A stretch of DNA of 64,000 bases from FEN-1297 sp963843605 (lineage in GTDB: Bacteria; Bacteroidota; Ignavibacteria; Ignavibacteriales; Ignavibacteriaceae). A model generated the notes under the pieces. It saw nothing but the letters and a program-made list of their open reading frames with translations, searched no databases and had not been told where the DNA came from. The DNA lies in the NCBI GenBank assembly GCA_963843605.1, contig CAWJLA010000004.1:186001-250000 (forward strand), given 5' to 3'. A program made the position numbers and the translations under genes. This document shows, piece after piece, positions 45,201-55,633 of this stretch. Position 1 is the first letter of the stretch; each line of letters opens with the position of its first letter.

Positions 45201-48200
45201 TTAAGCTTGAACTTGTTCTTCTTCTTTCTTCTCAGGTACAACTTCTTCCGATTCTAAAATAATATTACCGTACTTCTTAAGTCCGGAACCAGCCGGAATA
45301 AGATGGCCCATAACCACATTTTCTTTTAGTCCAAGTAAATGGTCAACTTTTGCCTCGGTAGCTGCGTTGGCAAGGACTTTTGTAGTTTCCTGGAATGAAG
45401 CAGCCGAAATAAAGCTTTCGGTAGAAAGAGCTGCCTGTGTAATTCCGAGCAATACATGTTCAAAGGTTGCCGGTTCAGCGTCACGAGCGATAACCGCTTT
45501 CTTGCTCTTCTTCTTTAGGTCGGCATTGATTTCTCTGAATTTGCTTTTTGAAATAAGCTGTCCGTCCTTATATCTCGAATCACCTTTATCTTCAACTTTT
45601 ACCATTCCCATGATTTTATTGTTTTCTTCAATAAATTCATTTCTGTCAACTGCATCTTCTTCGAGGAACTTAGTATCGCCGGGAGAAACTATCTTTATCT
45701 TCTGTAGCATTTGGCGAACAATTACTTCGATATGTTTATCGTTTATTTTAACACCTTGCAGGCGGTAAACATCCTGAATTTCATTAACAAGATATTCCTG
45801 AACAGCACTCGTACCCTTTATTTTCAAGATATCGTGAGGATTGATGGGACCGTCGGTTATTTTTTCACCGGCAGGTATTTCATCGCTTTCCTGAACAAGA
45901 ACGTGTTTACCTAACGGAACATTGTATTTCTTTTCGTCGGATTTATCAGGCGCTATAACTATAATTTCTCTCGAGCCTTTCTTTCTTGCACCGAATTTTA
46001 CCGTTCCTTCAATTTCCGAAACAATTGCTGTTTCCTGAGGACTGCGGGCCTCGAAAAGCTCAGTAACTCTAGGAAGACCGCCGGTAATGTCTCGGCTCTT
46101 GCTCTGTTGTTTAGAAATCTTGGCAAGGATTGTACCTGCGGGAACACTTTCGCCTTCTTCAACAGATAAGTAAGCTCTAGTCGGAATGTTGAACGATTTC
46201 CGGGTTCCGTCTTCGGCTTCAATCATAATACTAGGCGTCAATGTCTTATCCTTTGATTCGATAACAACTTTCTGCACGTGTCCGGTCTGTTCGTCGGTAA
46301 CCTGTTGCAAAGTAGAATTATCGATCATATCGACAAATTTGACCATTCCGGAAATGTCCGTAAGTATAACGGAATTATACGGGTCATGGTTATAAAGAGG
46401 AGTACGTTTTCTAACACTTTGTCCGTCTCCTACAACCAGTTCCGCACCGTAAGGAACATCAAATTTTTTAATCTGTCTGTTGTTATCGTCGTAAATTCCG
46501 ATAACACCCCTTCTTCCGGTAACTACTTTAACAGGTCCTAAGAAATCCGATTTCTCTACGTAAGTAATTCTCTCAAACCTTACCACACCGTCAATATTTG
46601 TCTCAACCTGCGACTGGCTTGCAATTCTCGAAGATGTACCGCCTAAGTGGAATGTTCTAAGTGTAAGCTGCGTACCGGGTTCACCGATTGATTGCGCGGC
46701 AATAATACCCACTGCCTCGCCAATCTCTACAAGTTTTCCGTTAGTTAAATTTCTGCCGTAACACTTTGCGCATACTCCGCGTTTCGATTCGCAGGTAAGC
46801 ACTGTTCGGATATAAACGGAGTCAATACTAGAATCTTCAATTTTTTCGGCAATCTCTTCCGTAATTAAATCGCCGGCAGCAATAATAAGATCATCCGTAC
46901 GCGGATCGTAAACATCTTCCTGTGCAACGCGACCGATAATTCTTTCGGCCAACGGTTCTCTTTCCTGTTCAACATCTTTTAATGCAGTAATCTCAATACC
47001 CAAAATAGTACCGCAGTCAACTTCGGTAATTATCACGTCCTGAGAAACGTCAACCAGCCTTCTGGTAAGATAACCGGCATCGGCTGTTTTAAGAGCCGTA
47101 TCTGCAAGACCCTTACGGGCACCGTGTGTTGAAATGAAGTACTCAAGTACCGATAATCCTTCTTTAAAGTTTGCGACGATCGGGTTTTCGATAATTTCAC
47201 CGGCCTGACCTGATAAACTCTTCTGAGGTTTCATCATAAGTCCGCGCATACCGGCAAGTTGTCTAACCTGTTCCTGAGAACCTCTAGCACCGGAGTCAAC
47301 CATCATATGAAGTGAATTGAACCCGTTGTTTGCAACCTTAATTTTATCCATCAAGGCGCGGGCTACATCGTTTGTAGTATGCGTCCAAACGTCGATAATT
47401 TTATTATAACGTTCCGCATCTGTAATAACACCCTGCTCATGTTCGCTTAATATGGCTTCAACTTTTTTATTGGCTTTTTCAATCAGGTTAACTTTTTCTT
47501 CCGGGATGATCATATCGGCATAGCTAACCGAAAGTCCGCCGGCAGTTGAATAACGGAATCCGGTATCTTTCAGATCATCAAGGAATTTGGCAGTTACTTT
47601 ATTGCCAAGCTTCATAAACATCTGGCCGATAAAACCGCCGAATGTTTTCTTAATAAGAAGCTGGTTAAAGAATCCCATTTCTTTCGGAACGATCTGGTTG
47701 AAAATTACTCTTCCCACTGTAGTTTCAATAAAATTTCCGTCAATCCTTACTTTTATTTTAGCATGCAAGGCGGCTACTTTGGAATTATATGCAATGATAA
47801 CTTCTTCGGCTGAACCGAAAACCATTCCCTCGCCTTTTTCTCCGTCTTTTAGTTTTGTCAGATAATAGCACCCTAGTACGATGTCCTGTGTAGGTACAAC
47901 AATCGGACTTCCGTTTTGCGGAGACAGGATATTATGACTACTGAGCATAAGCAGCGAAGCTTCAAGCTGGGCTTCGAATGAGAGCGGTACGTGAACCGCC
48001 ATCTGGTCGCCGTCGAAGTCAGCGTTAAAAGCCGTACAAACCATCGGATGCAGCTGAATTGCTCTGCCGTCGATTAATAACGGCTGAAAAGCCTGGATAC
48101 CCAATCTGTGGAGAGTAGGAGCTCTGTTTAACAAGATCGGATGTCCTTCAATAATTTTTTCCAGAATATCCCATATAATAGGATCTTTTCTGTCGACAAC

Positions 48201-49430
48201 TTTTCTGGCGCTTTTAACTGTTTTGTTGTGACCTCTTTCAATCAGTTTCCTGATAATAAAAGGCTTGAATAATTCAACCGCCATATCTTTCGGTAATCCG
48301 CACTGGTGAAGCTTTAATTCCGGTCCTACAACAATAACCGAACGTCCGGAATAGTCAACTCTCTTACCGAGAAGATTTTGTCTGAAACGGCCTTGTTTAC
48401 CTTTAAGCATATCGCTCAAGGATTTTAAAGGTCTGTTGTTGTCGCTTCTCACTGCACTGCCGCGGCGTGAATTATCGAACAAGGCATCCACCGCTTCCTG
48501 AAGCATTCTTTTTTCATTACGAAGAATGACTTCCGGAGCTTTAATATCCATTAATCTTTTAAGACGGTTGTTACGAATAATAACGCGTCTGTATAAATCG
48601 TTCAAATCGCTTGTTGCAAATCTTCCGCCTTCAAGAGGAACAAGGGGTCTTAATTCCGGCGGAATAACGGGAATATAATTGAGTACCATCCATTCCGGTT
48701 TGTTGGCGACTTTGTTTTCTTCTTCCTTGAAAGCCTCGAGAACTCTAAGTCTCTTCAATACATCGGCTTTTTTCTGCTGTGAAGTTTCAACAAGAAGCTG
48801 ATCGCGGAGTTCTTTAGATAATTTTTCTACATCCGTATTTTTTAATATTTCTCTAACAGCATCGCCGCCTATTTTAGCAACAAATTTTTTAGGATCGGTA
48901 GCATCTAGTTTTTCATTTCCGGCAGGCAGCGAATTTAGAACTTCAAAATACTGATCTTCCGAAATCAAGTCTAATCTGCTTAACCCAGTAGGACCCGGAT
49001 TAATTACTACATAAGATTCGTAGTAAATAATTTTTTCAAGTTCCTTAAGACTCAAACCTATTATGTTACCTATTTTTGAAGGCTGCGCTCTGAAGAACCA
49101 GATGTGAACGACAGGAACTGCAAGGCCGATATGCCCCATTCTTTCGCGTCTAACGCTTTTCTGGGTAACTTCAACGCCGCATCTGTCGCATATAATACCT
49201 TTGTACCTGATTCTTTTATATTTACCGCAGAAACATTCCCAATCCCTTGTAGGACCGAATATTTTTTCGCAGAACAGACCGTCTTTTTCAGGGCGGAAGG
49301 ATCTGTAGTTGATTGTTTCCGGTTTTGTTACTTCACCATAAGATCTTGATAAAACATCATCGGGACTAGCTAAACTGATAGTGATACTATTAATATCACG
49401 CATTGCATTTTCTTGAACTCTATAAGGCAT
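45201..49430 (-). CDS. rpoC: DNA-directed RNA polymerase subunit beta'
   Basis: A fully intact 1409-residue beta' subunit. The N-terminal zinc ribbon is visible (CFCGKYKRIRYKGIICDRCGVEV), as are the catalytic NADFDGDQMAVH, the bridge helix region with GARKGLADTALKTADAGYLTRRLVDVSQD, and the second zinc site CESKRGVCAKCYGRNL. The C-terminal conserved region ends TKVLANAATEAKVDHLLGLKENVVMGHLIPAGSG. Its 4.2 kb without a break shows that frame errors are not spread evenly over the window. Confidence 0.97.
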   Translation of the reverse strand: MPYRVQENAMRDINSITISLASPDDVLSRSYGEVTKPETINYRSFRPEKDGLFCEKIFGPTRDWECFCGKYKRIRYKGIICDRCGVEVTQKSVRRERMGHIGLAVPVVHIWFFRAQPSKIGNIIGLSLKELEKIIYYESYVVINPGPTGLSRLDLISEDQYFEVLNSLPAGNEKLDATDPKKFVAKIGGDAVREILKNTDVEKLSKELRDQLLVETSQQKKADVLKRLRVLEAFKEEENKVANKPEWMVLNYIPVIPPELRPLVPLEGGRFATSDLNDLYRRVIIRNNRLKRLMDIKAPEVILRNEKRMLQEAVDALFDNSRRGSAVRSDNNRPLKSLSDMLKGKQGRFRQNLLGKRVDYSGRSVIVVGPELKLHQCGLPKDMAVELFKPFIIRKLIERGHNKTVKSARKVVDRKDPIIWDILEKIIEGHPILLNRAPTLHRLGIQAFQPLLIDGRAIQLHPMVCTAFNADFDGDQMAVHVPLSFEAQLEASLLMLSSHNILSPQNGSPIVVPTQDIVLGCYYLTKLKDGEKGEGMVFGSAEEVIIAYNSKVAALHAKIKVRIDGNFIETTVGRVIFNQIVPKEMGFFNQLLIKKTFGGFIGQMFMKLGNKVTAKFLDDLKDTGFRYSTAGGLSVSYADMIIPEEKVNLIEKANKKVEAILSEHEQGVITDAERYNKIIDVWTHTTNDVARALMDKIKVANNGFNSLHMMVDSGARGSQEQVRQLAGMRGLMMKPQKSLSGQAGEIIENPIVANFKEGLSVLEYFISTHGARKGLADTALKTADAGYLTRRLVDVSQDVIITEVDCGTILGIEITALKDVEQEREPLAERIIGRVAQEDVYDPRTDDLIIAAGDLITEEIAEKIEDSSIDSVYIRTVLTCESKRGVCAKCYGRNLTNGKLVEIGEAVGIIAAQSIGEPGTQLTLRTFHLGGTSSRIASQSQVETNIDGVVRFERITYVEKSDFLGPVKVVTGRRGVIGIYDDNNRQIKKFDVPYGAELVVGDGQSVRKRTPLYNHDPYNSVILTDISGMVKFVDMIDNSTLQQVTDEQTGHVQKVVIESKDKTLTPSIMIEAEDGTRKSFNIPTRAYLSVEEGESVPAGTILAKISKQQSKSRDITGGLPRVTELFEARSPQETAIVSEIEGTVKFGARKKGSREIIVIAPDKSDEKKYNVPLGKHVLVQESDEIPAGEKITDGPINPHDILKIKGTSAVQEYLVNEIQDVYRLQGVKINDKHIEVIVRQMLQKIKIVSPGDTKFLEEDAVDRNEFIEENNKIMGMVKVEDKGDSRYKDGQLISKSKFREINADLKKKSKKAVIARDAEPATFEHVLLGITQAALSTESFISAASFQETTKVLANAATEAKVDHLLGLKENVVMGHLIPAGSGLKKYGNIILESEEVVPEKKEEEQVQA

Positions 49431-49494
49431 TTTTTATCTCCTAATTTCTAAGTGAAAAATCGCCTGCTTAACTAAAACAGGTGTTCTGCTTGTG

Positions 49495-52400
49495 TTAATT
49501 AATTTTTATATCAAGGCCCAATCCTTGAAGTTCCTTAATCAACACATTGAACGATTCAGGAATATTCGGTTCCTGTAAGTTTTCACCCTTCACAATTGCT
49601 TCGTAGGCTTTAGCTCTACCGGCAACATCGTCGCTTTTTATTGTTAGTATTTCCTGAAGTATATGTGAAGCACCGTATCCTTCCAGTGCCCATACTTCCA
49701 TTTCTCCGAATCTCTGCCCGCCGAACTGCGCTTTACCGCCCAACGGCTGCTGAGTAATCAGCGAGTATGGCCCGATTGACCTGGCGTGAATCTTATCGTC
49801 TACCAAGTGACTTAATTTAAGCATGTATATATATCCGCAAGTTACTTTCTGATGGAATTTCTCACCGGATCTTCCGTCGTACAGATCGGTCTTGCTTCCT
49901 CTCTCAAGCCCTGCTTTCTCAAGCCATTCATCAACGTCTTCTATTTTAGCGCCGTCAAAAATAGGCGTCGAAAATTTAAGACCTAATTTTTTGCCCGCCC
50001 AGCCTAAAGCAGTTTCATAGAGCTGTCCGAGGTTCATACGGGAAGGCACACCGAGCGGATTAAGTACTATATCTACCGGTGTTCCGTCAGGTAAAAACGG
50101 CATGTCTTCGGCCGGTACTATTTTGGCAACAACCCCTTTGTTACCGTGGCGGCCGGCCATTTTATCTCCGACGGATAATTTACGTTTCTTAGCGACGTAT
50201 ACTTTTGCAAGCTGTACTATTCCCGGAGGAAGTTCGTCGCCGCTGGTAATTTTAATTTTCTCTCTCTTAAATTCTTCTTCTATATCGGATAAATTATCAA
50301 AATAATTTTTATAGAGAAGTTTTATCAGATTATTTATTTTTTTAGAGTCAAACCAGTCGAGAGTATAATCCATTTTGGTTACATCTTCCATGGACGAAAA
50401 TGTACTGTCTTTAATGGAAGTTCCGCTTCTAAGGACAACACTGCCCTCCAGATCGCGGATACCGGATGCTGTTTCTCCTTCGGTTATTTTTGTTAATTTT
50501 TCAACAAGCTTACTATAGAGTTCCGTCAGATCGTGGCTATGCTGATTCTCAAGCTGATCGAGTTGTTTCTTTTCAACTTTTTTGGATTCGACGTCTCTTC
50601 TCTTTCTGCTGAACAGTCTGGTTTTAATTATGGTGCCTTTTAGTCCAGGAGGCGCTTTCAGAGAAGCATCTTTAACATCGCCTGCTTTATCTCCGAAAAT
50701 GGCTCTTAAAAGTTTTTCCTCGGGTGTCGGATCGGTTTCGCCTTTAGGCGTAATTTTTCCGATAAGAATATCACCTTCTTTAACTTCTGCGCCTTCTCTG
50801 ATAATACCGTTCTCGTCAAGATTTTTAACCGACTCTTCGCTTACATTCGGAATTTCTCTTGTAAGCTCTTCTTCGCCGCGCTTAGTTTCGCGAACCTGAA
50901 GTTCAAATTCTTCTATATGAATCGAAGTATAAACATCTTCACTTACTACTTTTTCGCTTATAATAATAGCATCTTCGAAATTATAGCCTCTCCACGGCAT
51001 GAACGCTACAAGAACATTCCGTCCCAATGCAAGATCGCCCTGGTCGGTCGAACTTCCGTCGGCAAGAACATCTCCTTTTACCAGTTTCTGCCCTTCATGA
51101 ACAACGGGCATCTGGTTTATACATGTTTCCTGGTTTGTTCCGTGGAATTTAATAAGCTTATAAACTACTTTCCTTACATCGTTAAAACTAGTTAACGCTT
51201 CAATGCTGTTCGGATTGATGTCGTACTTTACAATAATTTTATTAGCATCTACATATTCTACCGAACCGTTATCCTCGGCAACTATAACTGCTTTGGAGTC
51301 AGTCGCAATTTTTTTCTCCATGCCCGTACCAACAATAGGCGCCTCCGGCCTTAATAAAGGAACGGCCTGGCGCTGCATATTCGAACCCATCAACGCTCTG
51401 TTGGCATCATCGTGCTCGAGGAACGGAATAAGCGCAGCTGCGGCGCTTACTATCTGTGCCGGCGCAACATCCATATACTGGATATGATCCGGAGTAATAA
51501 TAGGGAACTCGCCTTTATTTCTGGATTTTACTCTTTCATTCACAAATTTTCCATCGCCGGTAAGAGGAGCATTTGCCTGGGCAATTGTGTATAAATCTTC
51601 CTGCTCTGCAGTTAAATAATCAATTTTTTCCGTTACTTTTCCTCTTTCAACTTTTCTGTACGGCGTTTCCAGAAAGCCGTAGCGGTTAACCCGCGCATAA
51701 ATTGTAAGAGATGAAATCAAACCGATATTCGGACCTTCGGGCGTTTCGATCGGGCATAAACGTCCGTAATGGGTATAGTGAACGTCACGAACTTCGAATC
51801 CCGCTCTTTCCCTGGTTAAACCGCCCGGTCCCAAAGCAGACATTCTGCGTTTGTGCGTCATTTCCGCCAGAGGATTTGTCTGATCCATAAACTGGGACAG
51901 TTGGTTGGTACCGAAGAATGCGTTTATTACGCTGCTTATTGTTCTTGCATTAACAAGATCCTGCGGCGTAAAGTTTTCGGTATCGCGCATGTTCATTCTT
52001 TCTTTTATTGTTCTGGCCATACGCGCCATACCGATATTAAACTGCTGGCCCAATTGTTCGCCGACAGTTCTTATTCTTCTGTTACCCAGATGATCTATGT
52101 CGTCTATGTTTACATTGCCGTTACGCAGTTTAATTATATATTTCATTATAGCGAGAATATCATCCTTCGTCAGCACTGTAACGTTTTCAGGAATTTCAAC
52201 TTTTAATTTGTCGTTCATCCTGTGTCTGCCCACATCGCCGAGATCATATCTCTTATCGTTAAAGAAGAGCTTGTCGATTAAAGCTTCCGCAGTATCCAAA
52301 TCGGGAGCCTCGCCGGAACGCAGCTGGCGGTAAATTGCGAACAAAGCTTCTTCTCTTGTGCTTGCGGTATCTTTTCTAAGCGTATTTAATATCAAATCGT

Positions 52401-53256
52401 TATCCGGTGAAGTACTTGAACTGATCAATTTCAGTGCTTCTACTTCAGCATCCTTAAGCCTATCAATATCCTCTTCGGTAAGAACACTATCCTTTGTCAG
52501 GAAAATCTCGCCGGTGGACATATCGAATACGTCACTGGCAATTGTTCTTCCAACATATTCTTCAATTTTTACTTTTTTAACTTTAATTTCTTCAACCAAA
52601 TTAAAGAGATTTAAAATCTCTTCGTCTGTAGCGTAATCTAGGGCTCTTAGTAAAGTAGTTGCCGGGAATTTTTTTCTCCGGTCTATATAAACATACATTA
52701 CGTAATTGATATCGGTTGCAAATTCAACCCACGAACCTCTCAAGGGAATAATTCTGGCTGAATAGATCGGGGTACCGTTCGGGTGAACAGTTTGTGCAAA
52801 TGCAACGCCCGGTGAACGGTGCAACTGAGAAACAACGACTCTTTCGGCACCGTTGATAACAAAGGTACCTTTTTCGGTCATATACGGAAGGTTGCCTAAA
52901 TAAACTTCTTGTTCAACACTGTTAACGAATTCCTGTGTTTCCGGATCTTTAGTTGACAGACGGAGTTTTCCTTTTAAAGGAGCAGAAAAAGTTAATCCTC
53001 TTTCTTGGCATTCTTGAACAGAGAATCTCGGTTTTTCAACATAATATTCAATAAAATCAAGCCGGTAATTCTCTTTGTTGTCAAAAATTGGAAAGTTGGC
53101 ATTAAATACCGCCTGAAGACCTTTGGCTTCCCTTTTGTCCGGCGGAGTTTTTAACTGTACGAACTCTTCAAAAGACGCCGTCTGGATATTCAGCAAATCG
53201 GGCGGCTCTATTACAGAAGTAATCCGTGAAAAGGTAATTCTATTATTATTAGCCAA
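49495..53256 (-). CDS. rpoB: DNA-directed RNA polymerase subunit beta
   Basis: An intact beta subunit of about 1253 residues from a TTG start at 53256, chosen because GGAGG lies seven bases upstream and the residues before it (the frame is open to 53319) are not family-like. The rifampicin region reads LSQFMDQTNPLAEMTHKRRMSALGPGGLTRERAGFEVRDVH, apparently wild type. The C-terminal GGKAQFGGQRFGEMEVWALEGYGASHILQEILTIKSDD is conserved. It is followed by rpoC after 64 bp. Confidence 0.96.
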   Translation of the reverse strand: MANNNRITFSRITSVIEPPDLLNIQTASFEEFVQLKTPPDKREAKGLQAVFNANFPIFDNKENYRLDFIEYYVEKPRFSVQECQERGLTFSAPLKGKLRLSTKDPETQEFVNSVEQEVYLGNLPYMTEKGTFVINGAERVVVSQLHRSPGVAFAQTVHPNGTPIYSARIIPLRGSWVEFATDINYVMYVYIDRRKKFPATTLLRALDYATDEEILNLFNLVEEIKVKKVKIEEYVGRTIASDVFDMSTGEIFLTKDSVLTEEDIDRLKDAEVEALKLISSSTSPDNDLILNTLRKDTASTREEALFAIYRQLRSGEAPDLDTAEALIDKLFFNDKRYDLGDVGRHRMNDKLKVEIPENVTVLTKDDILAIMKYIIKLRNGNVNIDDIDHLGNRRIRTVGEQLGQQFNIGMARMARTIKERMNMRDTENFTPQDLVNARTISSVINAFFGTNQLSQFMDQTNPLAEMTHKRRMSALGPGGLTRERAGFEVRDVHYTHYGRLCPIETPEGPNIGLISSLTIYARVNRYGFLETPYRKVERGKVTEKIDYLTAEQEDLYTIAQANAPLTGDGKFVNERVKSRNKGEFPIITPDHIQYMDVAPAQIVSAAAALIPFLEHDDANRALMGSNMQRQAVPLLRPEAPIVGTGMEKKIATDSKAVIVAEDNGSVEYVDANKIIVKYDINPNSIEALTSFNDVRKVVYKLIKFHGTNQETCINQMPVVHEGQKLVKGDVLADGSSTDQGDLALGRNVLVAFMPWRGYNFEDAIIISEKVVSEDVYTSIHIEEFELQVRETKRGEEELTREIPNVSEESVKNLDENGIIREGAEVKEGDILIGKITPKGETDPTPEEKLLRAIFGDKAGDVKDASLKAPPGLKGTIIKTRLFSRKRRDVESKKVEKKQLDQLENQHSHDLTELYSKLVEKLTKITEGETASGIRDLEGSVVLRSGTSIKDSTFSSMEDVTKMDYTLDWFDSKKINNLIKLLYKNYFDNLSDIEEEFKREKIKITSGDELPPGIVQLAKVYVAKKRKLSVGDKMAGRHGNKGVVAKIVPAEDMPFLPDGTPVDIVLNPLGVPSRMNLGQLYETALGWAGKKLGLKFSTPIFDGAKIEDVDEWLEKAGLERGSKTDLYDGRSGEKFHQKVTCGYIYMLKLSHLVDDKIHARSIGPYSLITQQPLGGKAQFGGQRFGEMEVWALEGYGASHILQEILTIKSDDVAGRAKAYEAIVKGENLQEPNIPESFNVLIKELQGLGLDIKIN

Positions 53257-53331
53257 TTTTAATCCTCCAATTATTTTTTTCTTTTCTATTACTGTCGAAG
53301 CATAACACAACGATACCAAAATATAAAAAGC

Positions 53332-53351
53332 GATCCCGACTCGTCGGGATC
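53332..53351 (-). terminator. Palindromic hairpin between rplL and rpoB
   Basis: GATCCCGAC-TC-GTCGGGATC, a near-perfect palindrome, followed on the minus strand by GCTTTTTATA. It can act as terminator or attenuator between rplL and rpoB. The same TCCCGA...TCGGGA motif recurs at 57021-57036. Confidence 0.7.
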
Positions 53352-53388
53352 ACTTCTCATAAAACGCTTTATCTGTGATAATATCTAA

Positions 53389-53766
53389 TTATTTGACTTC
53401 TACAGTGGCGCCGGCTTCTTCAAACTCTTTTCTGAGTTTTTCAGCTTCATCTTTAGAAATAGCTTCTTTAACGGCTTTAGGGGCACTGTCAACTAAATCT
53501 TTAGCTTCCTTTAATCCGAGACCGGTATGAGCTCTAACAACTTTAATTACATTGATTTTTTTCTCGCCGGCTGCTTTAAGGATTACATCAAATTCGGTTT
53601 TTTCTTCAACAGGGGCTGCACCTGCTGCAGGGGCCGCACCGGCAACAACTACGGGAGCTGCTGCAGTAACACCGAATTCTTCTTCCAATGCTTTCTTCAA
53701 ATCGGATGCTTCTACGAGGGATAGTCCTTTTATCTTCTCAACAATTTCTGCTACTTTCTCTGACAT
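53389..53766 (-). CDS. rplL: 50S ribosomal protein L7/L12
   Basis: An intact 125-residue L7/L12: N-terminal dimerisation helices (VAEIVEKIKGLSLVEASDLKKALEEEFGV), the flexible Ala/Pro hinge (APVVVAGAAPAAGAAPVEE) and the C-terminal factor-binding domain KINVIKVVRAHTGLGLKEAKDLVDSAPKAVKE. It recruits translational GTPases to the stalk. Confidence 0.96.
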   Translation of the reverse strand: MSEKVAEIVEKIKGLSLVEASDLKKALEEEFGVTAAAPVVVAGAAPAAGAAPVEEKTEFDVILKAAGEKKINVIKVVRAHTGLGLKEAKDLVDSAPKAVKEAISKDEAEKLRKEFEEAGATVEVK

Positions 53767-53807
53767 TTTATTTTCTCCTACTAATTAAATTTTTCAAAAA
53801 CTAAATA

Positions 53808-54330
53808 TTATGCCGCTTCTTTTTTAGAGATCTCGTCTATTACGCTAACCAAATCTCTCATAACGGCATTTAATACACCGACAATTCCTGAAGCCGGTGC
53901 GTTCAGACTTCCCATAATAGCTGCAATAATTTCATTTTTAGACGGAAGAGAAGCAATTTCGTTCAAATTCGAACCGTCGTAATATTGATCTTCTATATAG
54001 CAAGCTTTAAGGGAAAATTTTTGTTTTTCATCAAAATATTTTTTGATGATTTTTGCCGGAGCAACCGGATTTTCGCCCGCAAAAGCGTAGCCGGTCATTC
54101 CTTCCAAATGATCTGCAAGTTTTTCAAATTTACCGGAATCATCGATCGCGCGTTTAAACATCAGTATTTTTAAATACTTTATATTTAACGCCTTCCTTGC
54201 GGAATTGATTACGAATTTCACTAATATCCGCAACATTTATCCCGGTATAATCGGTAAGGAAAATCGCAGATGATTGTTCAATCATTTCTTTAACTTCAGA
54301 AACGATATCAGCTTTTTCGTTCTTGTTCAT
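53808..54330 (-). CDS. rplJ: 50S ribosomal protein L10 (one frameshift)
   Basis: The ATG at 54330 gives MNKNEKADIVSEVKEMIEQSSAIFLTDYTGI and RKEGVKYKVFKNT. The frame breaks at 54162; removing one inserted base (ACTGATG to ACTATG) gives NTMFKRAIDDSGKFEKLADHLEGMTGYAFA, matching the NTLLRRA-type helix of L10. The C-terminal L12-binding helix is intact. L10 anchors L7/L12 dimers. Confidence 0.9.
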
Positions 54331-54360
54331 TTTTCTCCCATACCAGATTTATATAAATCG

Positions 54361-54440
54361 TTTCGGCTCCTTAATTAACCGGAGCAAATACACCTACCTG
54401 AAAGTAGGTTAGAAGCATTTTATTTTTTTACGAGTGCGTA
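54361..54440 (-). promoter_or_regulatory. Possible rplJ leader structure
   Basis: The 117-bp gap between rplA and rplJ holds GGCTCC/GGAGC-like and ACCTAC/GTAGGT short inverted repeats. In many bacteria the rplJL leader binds L10-L12 for autoregulation; this may be its equivalent, but I cannot confirm the kink-turn. Confidence 0.3.
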
Positions 54441-54447
54441 AACTTTT

Positions 54448-55140
54448 TTAATGTACTGCTATCTCATCTTTGGAAATTTTCAAGCCGGGACCCATAGTAG
54501 TGGATAAGAAAAGGCTTTTAACATATTGTCCCTTAGCCGAAGTAGGTTTCAGTTTTACGATAGTATTGAGAAACGCTTTGGTATTATCTACCAGCTTTTC
54601 AGCTTCAAAATTCATTTTACCCAACGAAGTATGAACGATTCCGGCTTTTTCAACGCGGAATTCGATTTTACCCGCTTTTACTTCACTGACGGCCTTGGCA
54701 ACATCCTGAGTAACTGTTCCGCTCTTAGGGTTAGGCATAAGGCCTTTTGGACCAAGAACTCTACCGAGCTTTCCTAAGTCACCCATTGAATCCGGCGTAG
54801 CAATAATAACATCTATATCGGACCAGCCTTCTTTTAATTTATCAAGATACTCTTCGAATCCTGCATAATCTGCTCCGGCACTAAGTGCTTCCTGGGCTTT
54901 ACTCTTGGATATAACGAGCACCCTAACCTGCTTACCGGTGCCGTGAGGAAGAGATACGGTGCCTCTTACCATCTGGTCGGCATGTCTGGGATCAACTCCG
55001 AGCCTGATTGCGCAATCTAAAGATTCTACAAATTTAACTTTAGACTGATCTTTCAGAATATTTATTGCTTCCTCAAGAGAATACTCTTTCTTGGTATCAA
55101 TGGTTTTTACAATCTCTTTGATTCTTTTAGATTTTCGCAT
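54448..55140 (-). CDS. rplA: 50S ribosomal protein L1
   Basis: An intact 230-residue L1: KFVESLDCAIRLGVDPRHADQMVRGTVSLPHGTGK, FIATPD-like VIIATPDSMGDLGKLGRVLGPKGLMPNPKSGTVT and KGQYVKSLFLSTTMGPGLKI. It forms the mobile L1 stalk near the E site and represses the rplKA operon in E. coli. Confidence 0.96.
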   Translation of the reverse strand: MRKSKRIKEIVKTIDTKKEYSLEEAINILKDQSKVKFVESLDCAIRLGVDPRHADQMVRGTVSLPHGTGKQVRVLVISKSKAQEALSAGADYAGFEEYLDKLKEGWSDIDVIIATPDSMGDLGKLGRVLGPKGLMPNPKSGTVTQDVAKAVSEVKAGKIEFRVEKAGIVHTSLGKMNFEAEKLVDNTKAFLNTIVKLKPTSAKGQYVKSLFLSTTMGPGLKISKDEIAVH

Positions 55141-55185
55141 TTCTCATTTTCCTTTGAATGAACTTATGTCGTTAATCATGACTAC

Positions 55186-55611
55186 TTAATCTTCTACCGT
55201 AATTCCCATGCTTCTGGCAGTACCTGCAACCATACTCATCGCATGGTCGATATCAAAAGCATTTAAATCGGGCATTTTAAGCTGTGCAATTTCCTGAACT
55301 TGGGCTTTTGAAACTTTAGCAACTTTAGTTCTATGCGGTTCTGCCGAGCCCTTTTCTACCTTAGCGGCTTTTTTCAACAGAACTGCCGCAGGAGGAGTTT
55401 TTGTAATAAAAATAAAGGATTTGTCTGAAAAAACAGTAATAACAACTGGAATTATTAAACCGTCTTTATCGGCAGTTCTTGCATTAAACTGCTTACAAAA
55501 TTCCATAATATTAACACCCTTTTGACCCAATGCAGGTCCGACCGGAGGAGAGGGATTAGCTTTTCCGGCAGGGATTTGTAACTTGATATAACCAGATATC
55601 TTTTTAGCCAT
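55186..55611 (-). CDS. rplK: 50S ribosomal protein L11
   Basis: An intact 141-residue L11 with IKLQIPAGKANPSPPVGPALGQKGVNIMEFCKQFNART and the C-terminal HAMSMVAGTARSMGI region (here DHAMSMVAGTARSMGITVED). Part of the GTPase-associated centre. Confidence 0.96.
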   Translation of the reverse strand: MAKKISGYIKLQIPAGKANPSPPVGPALGQKGVNIMEFCKQFNARTADKDGLIIPVVITVFSDKSFIFITKTPPAAVLLKKAAKVEKGSAEPHRTKVAKVSKAQVQEIAQLKMPDLNAFDIDHAMSMVAGTARSMGITVED

Positions 55612-55633
55612 ATGAATTACCTATAAACCTAAA

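Noticed and set aside
53257..53319. Upstream extension of rpoB to 53319
   Set aside because: The extra 21 residues are not family-like, and a strong GGAGG precedes the TTG at 53256.
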